A DNA stretch of 5,182 nucleotides from Dehalococcoidales bacterium (GTDB taxonomy: Bacteria > Chloroflexota > Dehalococcoidia > Dehalococcoidales > RBG-16-60-22). The notes beneath the pieces were generated by a model. That model saw only the letters and a list, made by a program, of their open reading frames with translations. It did no database searches and was not told the DNA's origin. Numbering within the stretch: position 1 is the first letter of the stretch; every line of letters begins with the position of its first letter. A program made the translations under genes and the position numbers. The stretch is taken from contig DAOVRI010000131.1 of the NCBI GenBank assembly GCA_030628245.1, positions 1 through 5,182 of the forward strand, in the 5' to 3' direction. Of the stretch, positions 1-5,182 are shown piece by piece.

Positions 1-313
1 CACCACCGTAACCACCGCTGCCATAGCCGCCACTCCTCCGGTTACCGTAGGAAACACCACCCCTGTGGTCCGGACGAGGGCGTGACTCATTAACCACAAT
101 AGTCCGGTCTTTCAATGTTTTGCCGCTAAGCCCCGTGATGGCGGCTTCAGCCTCGGATTTTGATGCCATTTCCACGAAGGCAAAGCCCCTGGGCCGCCCG
201 CTGAACTTGTCGGCAGGAATGGCCACGGATTCCACCTTGCCATAAGTACCGAATTCTGCTGCCAGTTCATCCTCGGTAACATCAAAGGCTAGATTGCCCA
301 CATAGATTTTCAT
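1..313 (-). CDS. RRM-domain RNA-binding protein, glycine-rich tail (3' end outside window)
   Basis: This is a single RNA recognition motif protein that would bind single-stranded RNA in the cytoplasm, probably as an RNA chaperone. The first 104 residues are visible and the frame is open to the window edge, so the C-terminus is missing. I read RNP2 as IYVGNL (residues 3-8) and RNP1 as RGFAFVEM (42-49), with the aromatic residues expected to stack on RNA bases (Y4, F44, F46). The RRM ends near residue 77. An Arg/Pro stretch and a Gly/Tyr/Ser/Arg-rich tail begin at about residue 78, as in cyanobacterial Rbp proteins and plant glycine-rich RNA-binding proteins. The ATG at 311-313 follows a purine-rich AAGGGGG by 6 nt. 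It lies 41 nt after the rpsU stop with no promoter or terminator seen between them, so it is probably in the rpsU operon. The family call is secure; the target RNAs cannot be read from sequence. Confidence 0.95.
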   Translation of the reverse strand, partial: MKIYVGNLAFDVTEDELAAEFGTYGKVESVAIPADKFSGRPRGFAFVEMASKSEAEAAITGLSGKTLKDRTIVVNESRPRPDHRGGVSYGNRRSGGYGSGGYGG

Positions 314-354
314 AATCTGCCCCCTTTTATCCCGGATTCTGTTCCCTGTTTCGC

Positions 355-543
355 TTAATAGCCCTGTCGCCGTTTCCTTTGTGCGTTCTTCTTGGCTTTG
401 ATGCGGGCTGCCTCGCTCTTCGGTATAAAATGGCGGTTGGCTTTTACTTCGCGTAAGACCCCGCTCATTTGCACCATCTTTTGAAAGCGGCGTAGCAGCG
501 ATTCCTGTGATTCACCTTCATGTATTGATACTTCTAAAGACAA
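355..543 (-). CDS. rpsU: 30S ribosomal protein S21
   Basis: Small basic protein of the 30S subunit platform, which acts near the 3' end of 16S rRNA during initiation. The 62 residues match the family length. The core GESQESLLRRFQKMVQMSG (residues 10-28), the following LREVK and the Lys/Arg-rich C-terminal helix are typical. The start is TTG (541-543). The only ATG upstream in frame before a stop is cut off by TAA at 547-549, so no ATG start exists, and the N-terminus SLEVSIHEGE fits the family. No strong Shine-Dalgarno sits at the usual distance; the nearest AGG is about 12 nt upstream. A 17-codon frame ends 3 nt before this start and a long hairpin precedes it, so translation is probably coupled or controlled. 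The neighbours on the same strand are a zinc-ribbon gene upstream and an RRM protein gene downstream. Identity is very secure; the start codon is likely but not proven. Confidence 0.96.
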   Translation of the reverse strand: MSLEVSIHEGESQESLLRRFQKMVQMSGVLREVKANRHFIPKSEAARIKAKKNAQRKRRQGY

Positions 544-546
544 AAC

Positions 547-600
547 TTACATTTGCCTGAGCCACATCCAAGCCGATTGCTCAACCCGGATGCGACTCAT
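547..600 (-). CDS. putative 17-residue leader ORF ahead of rpsU
   Basis: ATG at 598-600 lies 7 nt after AGAGAGG, a good Shine-Dalgarno, and opens a 17-codon frame MSRIRVEQSAWMWLRQM ending in TAA at 547-549. The stop is 3 nt before the TTG of rpsU and in the same frame, an arrangement suited to termination-reinitiation. The ORF covers the whole hairpin at 555-603, so a translating ribosome would melt that structure. The peptide resembles nothing I recognise and its coding content is largely dictated by the stem complementarity, so the act of translation may matter more than the product. The alternative is that the ATG and SD occur by chance in the leader. Confidence 0.35.
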   Translation of the reverse strand: MSRIRVEQSAWMWLRQM

Positions 601-603
601 GGC
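555..603 (-). promoter_or_regulatory. long GNRA-capped hairpin in the rpsU leader (candidate cis-regulatory RNA)
   Basis: In the minus-strand RNA, bases 599-581 pair with 576-558 over 19 consecutive positions with no mismatch, closing a GCAA tetraloop (580-577). After a bulged A at 600, GCC (603-601) pairs with GGC (557-555). Six of the 19 pairs are G-U; read from the other DNA strand these become A-C mismatches, so the fold favours RNA transcribed in the rpsU direction. It fills almost the entire 70-nt gap between the zinc-ribbon stop and the rpsU start. I infer a regulator of rpsU translation, possibly bound by S21 or another ribosomal protein. It does not match a leader family I can name. 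There is no U-tract after it, so it is not an intrinsic terminator. Confidence 0.7.
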
Positions 604-613
604 TTAACCTCTC

Positions 614-913
614 TTATCTACTGGGTCTGATTTTACGATAGCAATCGCTGCAGTAAACGGGCTTATCACCGCGAGGCTGAAACGGGACTTCGGTGCTTTT
701 GCCGCACTCGGCGCAGGTCGCGGGGAACATCTGGCGCGGGGCTCCGTAACTGCTGTTGCCGTAGCGCTCTGACTTCCGTGCCTGACGGCATTCCGGGCAT
801 CGCTTCGGTTCGTTGGTGTAGCCTTTTGACTGGAAAAACTCCTGGTCTTCAACGCTGAACGTAAACGTGGTGCCGCAATCGGAGCATTGGATGGATTTAT
901 CCTGAAAACTCAT
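614..913 (-). CDS. double zinc-ribbon protein (CxxC-x25-CxxC and CxxC-x17-CxxC)
   Basis: Small cytoplasmic protein of 99 residues with two four-cysteine zinc-binding modules. The first has C10/C13 and C39/C42 (spacing 25), the probable zinc-ribbon type. The second has C67/C70 and C88/C91 (spacing 17), matching the CxxC-x17-CxxC domain known from small bacterial proteins. A Ser/Gly/Tyr-rich linker (about 48-63) joins them. All eight ligands are present, so both sites should bind zinc. The biochemical role of this family is unknown; zinc ribbons commonly bind nucleic acid or protein, and being the first gene before rpsU and an RRM gene suggests an RNA- or ribosome-related role (inference). The ATG at 911-913 has an excellent Shine-Dalgarno (GAGAGGAGG) 7 nt upstream. 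A clear promoter and a structured leader precede it. An overlapping minus-strand frame at 604-852 is a shadow. Confidence 0.9.
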   Translation of the reverse strand: MSFQDKSIQCSDCGTTFTFSVEDQEFFQSKGYTNEPKRCPECRQARKSERYGNSSYGAPRQMFPATCAECGKSTEVPFQPRGDKPVYCSDCYRKIRPSR

Positions 914-961
914 TGGATGGCCTCCTCTCTTAAAACTTAGTAAGAGTTCGGGTCATCCAAT
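912..961 (-). promoter_or_regulatory. start-codon-pairing fold in the zinc-ribbon gene leader
   Basis: In the transcript, AUUGGAUG (961-954) is a perfect complement of CAUCCAAU (919-912), whose last two bases are the A and U of the start codon. Past an A-C mismatch, CC pairs with GG at the end of the Shine-Dalgarno. Inside, CUCUUA pairs with UAAGAG around an 8-nt loop, taking up further SD purines. The fold would hide the start codon and part of the ribosome binding site. It could be a temperature- or ligand-sensitive switch or simply moderate expression; the sequence alone does not decide. Confidence 0.5.
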
Positions 962-984
962 ACTTGCGAAGACTCTGTGTGTAT

Positions 985-999
985 AACTTCCGAGAAGTT
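985..999 (-). promoter_or_regulatory. small leader hairpin
   Basis: AACTTC and GAAGTT form a perfect 6-bp stem around a 3-nt loop, near the 5' end of the predicted leader. In the transcript an alternative register pairs UAUAA/UUAUA outside CUUC/GAAG with a 4-nt bulge (about 982-1005). It lies some 20-35 nt after the predicted transcription start and may stabilise the 5' end or contribute to leader regulation. There is no U-run, so it is not a terminator. Confidence 0.4.
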
Positions 1000-1028
1000 T
1001 GTTATAACCTAAACTAAAACTTGCTTTA

Positions 1029-1057
1029 AGTATACCACAAAAGCAATACTTTTACAA
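1029..1057 (-). promoter_or_regulatory. sigma-70-type promoter for the zinc-ribbon/rpsU/RRM operon
   Basis: Reading leftward, TTGTAA (1052-1057) and TATACT (1029-1034) are separated by exactly 17 bp, close to the -35/-10 consensus. Transcription would begin near 1022, giving a leader of about 110 nt before the zinc-ribbon ATG. The bases after the -10 (TATACTTAAAG) nearly match those of the degV promoter. An imperfect inverted repeat, AAGTATACC against GCAATACTT (1027-1050), overlaps the -10 and spacer and might be an operator, though this is weak. Confidence 0.75.
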
Positions 1058-1087
1058 TTAACGCTCCCGTGAGGAGGCAATATTCTA

Positions 1088-1171
1088 ATGGACGGTTGGC
1101 TATCAGGCAGGAATATTCAACAAATACTCATTGTGTGCAGTCGAGGTAACAAATGCCCTCTCGTCTGTTAA
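1088..1171 (+). CDS. possible 27-residue small ORF
   Basis: ATG at 1088 follows GAGGAGG by 10 nt and opens 27 codons to TAA at 1169-1171. The product has three cysteines near its C-terminus (in CSRGNKCPLVC). It is the only feature apart from the recombinase remnant that would read rightward. Only a poor plus-strand promoter (TTGCTT, 18 bp, AATACT, 1021-1050) precedes it, overlapping the leftward promoter. I do not recognise the peptide. The SD is the only positive evidence and could be chance. Confidence 0.2.
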   Translation: MDGWLSGRNIQQILIVCSRGNKCPLVC

Positions 1172-1191
1172 TGTTAGTTGCACGATAGGGC
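1155..1191 (-). repeat. imperfect inverted repeat downstream of degV, possible weak terminator
   Basis: GCCCTCTCGT (1155-1164) and ACGATAGGGC (1182-1191) are complementary at 9 of 10 positions around a 17-nt loop. On the minus strand the stem is followed by ATTTGTTA, a poor T-rich run, about 118 nt after the degV stop. It could slow or end degV transcription before the next promoter, but the large loop, internal mismatch and broken T-run make this doubtful. Confidence 0.25.
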
Positions 1192-1308
1192 GAAATGTGC
1201 AGTAGATATAGAACCTGCCTGGCTTACACATGTATGAGATATGCCTTGTCCCCGTCAACTCCAGGCGCTTCGCAAGACTGATACCCAGTCGGATTCACAT
1301 TAGTAAGT

Positions 1309-2160
1309 TTACTCTGCTTCCCTCAGAACGGTGACCAGAGCTCCCGGACCACCATGGACGCCTAGCGCTGGCCCCAGTCTTACTATTCGAGGCACTATAT
1401 CAGGCAAGAGCGAACGTACGTAATCGGCTAGTGTTTGAGCATCGTCAGGGGTGGTGCTATAAACTATAGCCAGGTCCTCAATGTGTAATGCCGAGCTTAT
1501 AAACTCACGGAGTCGGTTTATTCCTTTACTGCGGGTGCGTGCCAAACCAGCTGGACGAAGCTGGCCGTCGCGCAGAGTAAGTAAAAGCTTCACATTAAGC
1601 AGCGATTCTATTGAAGATATTGCCGATACAGCCTTCCCAAGACGCCCACCTTTGGCTACGTATATTACAGTGTCCAGAAGCGCTAGGGCACGCATTTGCC
1701 CAATAGCTTCACGAACTCTGTCTACCACCTGATTTAGACTGTGTTCAGCTTCAGCAGCTTTAGCTGCGGCTATGGCAACAAGACCTTGCCACATTGTCAC
1801 GCCTTTGGAGTCGATAACTTCAATCCGACACCCTTTCCTTTCCGCAATCTCCTTACCTGCCAGCGCAGCATCGCAGACGGCACTGTGCTTGCTGGTGATA
1901 TGAATGGATACAATCTCTCCAGTTTCTTGAGCTGCTTCCTCATAAACCTTGGCAAAATCCCCCGGTGATGGTGCCGCAGTGGATGGGTGAACTGGGTTGG
2001 TCATCAGTTTACGATAGAATTCATCGCTGTCTATATCGACTCCATCGCGATAGACTTCGTCACCAAAACGAAGATATACTGGTACTACGGTAATACCCAG
2101 CTTCTTGGCTTCCTCTTGCGTAATGTCTGAGCCGCTGTCGGTAACAACCTTAACTGTCAT
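1309..2160 (-). CDS. DegV family fatty-acid-binding protein
   Basis: DegV/FakB-type protein that binds a long-chain fatty acid between two alpha/beta domains. In Firmicutes FakB presents the acyl chain to the kinase FakA for phosphorylation. The 283 residues match the family length (about 280). Landmarks are TDSGSD (7-12) near the N-terminus, the PSTAAPSPGDF loop (59-69) with T61, the SKHS segment (90-93) with S93, the YVAKGGRLGK loop (167-176) and the C-terminal GPALGVHGGPGALV (263-276). T61 and S93 sit where the family's carboxylate-binding Thr and Ser lie. The loops differ from the usual TSQPSP and SGTYQSA, so ligand preference may differ. The ATG at 2158-2160 has a strong AAAGGAGGTG site about 9 nt upstream and its own promoter. 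No FakA-like gene is visible here, so the partner is unknown. Family certain, ligand inferred. Confidence 0.95.
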   Translation of the reverse strand: MTVKVVTDSGSDITQEEAKKLGITVVPVYLRFGDEVYRDGVDIDSDEFYRKLMTNPVHPSTAAPSPGDFAKVYEEAAQETGEIVSIHITSKHSAVCDAALAGKEIAERKGCRIEVIDSKGVTMWQGLVAIAAAKAAEAEHSLNQVVDRVREAIGQMRALALLDTVIYVAKGGRLGKAVSAISSIESLLNVKLLLTLRDGQLRPAGLARTRSKGINRLREFISSALHIEDLAIVYSTTPDDAQTLADYVRSLLPDIVPRIVRLGPALGVHGGPGALVTVLREAE

Positions 2161-2208
2161 ATGGCAACACCTCCTTTAGAAGTAGAAGCGGCATAGGATT
2201 CAGCTTAA

Positions 2209-2238
2209 AGTATACTACCGGGGGCTAGGTGGTGTAAA
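2209..2238 (-). promoter_or_regulatory. sigma-70-type promoter for degV
   Basis: Reading leftward, TTTACA (2233-2238, five of six consensus bases) and TATACT (2209-2214) are 18 bp apart. Transcription would start near 2202, about 40 nt before the degV ATG. The -10 context GTATACTTTAAG resembles that of the zinc-ribbon operon promoter. The -35 box abuts the region where recombinase-like sequence begins on the other strand. Confidence 0.65.
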
Positions 2239-2279
2239 TCAGACGGAGGAAAGGCTCATAGCCCTGGTGTAGTTGACGT

Positions 2280-2543
2280 TTGCAGAAGCGGAAGGCGGAA
2301 CTGGAAAGACAGCTTGCCCAAAGGCAACTGGCGCAAAGCCAGGAAGCCCGGATTAGAAGCCTGACTGAGAAGATGGGCGCAGGGTTAAACAACCTGGACT
2401 TCGCTGGCAAGCAGGAGTTGTTGAGACTTCTGGTAGAAAAGGTACTCTATAATGGACAAGGTATCGAAGTACTAACCATAATTCCTCTTGGTGAACAATT
2501 GCATCCAATCCACCGAGGGGGATACAGGGAGTGGGTTGTATAA
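2280..2543 (+). pseudogene. C-terminal remnant of a large serine recombinase
   Basis: The plus-strand frame encodes 87 residues that look like the end of a large serine recombinase (site-specific resolvase/integrase type). A charged Gln/Glu/Arg-rich coiled-coil segment (about residues 1-31) is followed by LDFAGKQELLRLLVEKVLYNGQGIEVLTIIPL in outline (39-70), the conserved tail in which F-x-x-K-x-x-L-L-x-x-L-V-E-K-V leads to a final beta-strand pair. The catalytic serine domain, recombinase domain and zinc ribbon are absent. A stop lies just upstream in frame (TGA, 2274-2276), and a weakly similar stretch (QTEERLIALV, about 2240-2269) is in another frame. There is no ATG; only TTG could start it and no SD is evident. 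I judge it a dead fragment left by a lost or decayed mobile element. A working small protein is unlikely. Confidence 0.75.
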
Positions 2544-2569
2544 ATATATTAGGAGGAGTGGTGGCCTGG

Positions 2570-2592
2570 ATTCTCGGGCTTGACCCGAGAAT
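2570..2592. repeat. REP-like palindrome between rpoD and the recombinase remnant
   Basis: ATTCTCGGG and CCCGAGAAT form a perfect 9-bp stem around CTTGA, flanked by CCTGG and GACA. Palindromes of this form (variants of GGATTCCCGGxxxxxCCGGGAATGAC) recur between genes in many bacterial genomes. It starts 12 bp past the rpoD stop. Neither strand has a T-run after the stem, so it is not a canonical terminator, though it may protect the rpoD mRNA 3' end. Confidence 0.7.
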
Positions 2593-2603
2593 GACACTCT
2601 CTA

Positions 2604-4139
<1,536 letters not shown>

Positions 4140-4145
<6 letters not shown>

Positions 4146-4154
4146 TATCTCCTT
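4140..4154 (-). promoter_or_regulatory. dnaG-rpoD overlap with SD and tandem ATG
   Basis: AAGGAG (4149-4154) inside the last dnaG codons is followed by TAATGATG. The TAA ends dnaG and shares one base with the first rpoD ATG (4143-4145); a second in-frame ATG is at 4140-4142. SD spacing is better for the second. The arrangement implies translational coupling of sigma factor to primase synthesis. Confidence 0.8.
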
Positions 4155-5182
4155 GCACCGGTTCGTTTTTTACCCTTGCGGGCTTCCAGCTCCCGTAACT
4201 GTGCGCTGATTTTTATATCTTCCTGCAACTGAGCAGGGTCAATGTCGGCTTCGCCCGACTCGGCTTTCCGGGCGGCCATGTTTTTCAGATATTTTTCCTT
4301 GAGTCGGATAATACTGTCAACCAGCTTCTGCTCGATATTGTTTCTGGTTTCCGGCAGCTTCCTGTTTATTATAACGTCAAGATGCTCGTGAACGGTGGTG
4401 TCGAGCTTTTCTTTTAACGAAGATAAATCGTTGACCTCCTGCCAGGTGTTGAATATTTCCCGGTTTTCGGTGCTTTCAAAATATTCGGGAGAGAGTTCCT
4501 CTATTTCATTCTTAAGCTCAGGGTTTTGTAGAAGTAGCGCCAGCAGGTATTCCTCGCGGGAGGTGGATGCCAGCGGGTGGATGCCCTGTGTTATCGCTGC
4601 CGGTTTTACAGCCGGCGCCCGGCGTCTTACCGGAGGCGGTTTGATGCGACTCAGTGACGCTTTGATGGTATTCATATCCACTTTCACCAGTCCGGCCAGC
4701 TTTTGCAGGTAATGAGCCTGTCGGATGGGGTCGTTGATGGCGGCTACGATGGGCAGGAGCCTTTCCACGGCGAGCGACTTATCCCGGGCGGTGGTCAGTT
4801 CCAGCGGCGAGATAGCTTTATCGAAGGTAAAATCGACTATAGGCAGCGCGTTAGCGACCAGTTCCTGCCATAATTTAATGTCTTCCCGGATAATATCGTC
4901 CGGGTCTTTGCCCTGAGGGAGAACGATAACCCTCATTTCGGCATTCAGGATATTCTCGTAGCCGACGGTGCGCAGCATGGCTTCTTCACCGGCGGCGTCG
5001 GCATCCAGGGCGAGCACTGTGTTACGACTCAGCTTTTTTAAAATATTTACCTGCGTTTCCGTGACCGCCGTGCCCATGGAGGCGACCGCGTTGGTGATGC
5101 CGTTCTGGTGGGCGGTAATGACATCCATATAGCCTTCCATGACGATGGCCGCATCCTGCTTCCTTATTTCCGGGGCGGCGCG
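4145..5182 (-). CDS. dnaG: DNA primase DnaG (5' part outside window)
   Basis: Primase makes the RNA primers for replication and docks on the replicative helicase DnaB. The last 345 residues are visible; the frame is open to the window edge, so the N-terminal zinc-binding domain and most of the RNA polymerase domain are missing. The fragment opens in the TOPRIM region with VMEGYMDVI (catalytic Glu at visible residue 16), then ASMGTAVTE, then ALDADAAG with metal-binding Asp 60 and 62, and KDPDD (92-96). A Pro/Arg-rich linker (about 181-206) leads to a helical C-terminal domain (about 209-345) of the helicase-binding type. An internal ATG at 5138-5140 lies inside the TOPRIM domain and is not the start. 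The Lys/Arg-rich C-terminus overlaps the rpoD start by one base. The identity is secure. Confidence 0.97.

Larger units (their letters stand above)
1058..1308. other. intergenic stretch between the operon promoter and the degV stop
   Basis: About 250 bp with no convincing gene. It holds a 27-codon plus-strand frame with a good SD (1088-1171), an imperfect inverted repeat (1155-1191) and a short 5-bp hairpin GACTG/CAGTC (1276-1290). An AGTAA/TTACT palindrome (1302-1313) straddles the degV stop. I see no tRNA, no repeat array and no strong terminator for degV. Confidence 0.6.

Noticed and set aside
604..852. 82-residue minus-strand frame overlapping the zinc-ribbon gene
   Set aside because: Alternate frame of a secure gene with eight correctly spaced cysteines; Ala/Arg/Ser-rich shadow composition.
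1251..1300. tRNA-like or attachment-site-like stretch with small hairpins
   Set aside because: No cloverleaf could be drawn; the arms are only 3 to 5 bp and lack the T-arm consensus.
1481..1968. Plus-strand frames of 75 and 83 residues within degV
   Set aside because: Antisense to conserved DegV motifs, with no SD and no recognisable family.
2570..2592. Palindrome as rho-independent terminator of rpoD
   Set aside because: No T-run follows the stem on either strand.

Overview
The window looks like a bacterial chromosomal segment, most likely from the Chloroflexota (Dehalococcoidia-like). This placement rests on protein character (a mid-sized RpoD directly after DnaG, a paired CxxC zinc-ribbon protein, a glycine-tailed RRM protein, a serine-recombinase tail) and moderate GC content. 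It is a judgement from memory of these families, not a database result. All intact genes are on the minus strand, so the window reads right to left.

Right end (5182 to 2604): the 3' part of dnaG (primase) runs into rpoD (primary sigma factor) with a one-base TAATG overlap, so the two are almost certainly co-transcribed and translationally coupled. Middle (2603 to 2161): a short accessory patch holds a 9-bp REP-like palindrome and, on the plus strand, the C-terminal remnant of a large serine recombinase. Next comes degV (2160 to 1309), a fatty-acid-binding DegV-family gene with its own good sigma-70-type promoter and a strong Shine-Dalgarno (SD) site.

Left end (1057 to 1): a second clear promoter (TTGTAA, 17 bp, TATACT) drives a structured leader of about 110 nt and then a small operon: a 99-residue double zinc-ribbon protein, ribosomal protein S21 (rpsU), and an RRM RNA-binding protein that runs off the window. 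The set looks like a ribosome/RNA-handling module. RRM and S21 genes are also neighbours in cyanobacteria, where they are cold-regulated.

The most interesting signal is between the zinc-ribbon gene and rpsU. There the minus-strand RNA can form a 19-bp hairpin without mismatches, capped by a GCAA (GNRA) tetraloop and extended by 3 bp beyond one bulged A. Six pairs are G-U, so the fold is good only in the sense RNA. A 17-codon reading frame with a good SD spans this hairpin and stops 3 nt before the TTG start of rpsU, which has no well-placed SD of its own. This suggests a candidate cis-acting rpsU leader with translational coupling. A second fold upstream pairs the start codon of the zinc-ribbon gene. 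The neighbourhood also holds all three genes of the classical rpsU-dnaG-rpoD macromolecular synthesis operon, but rearranged and separated by degV and recombinase debris.
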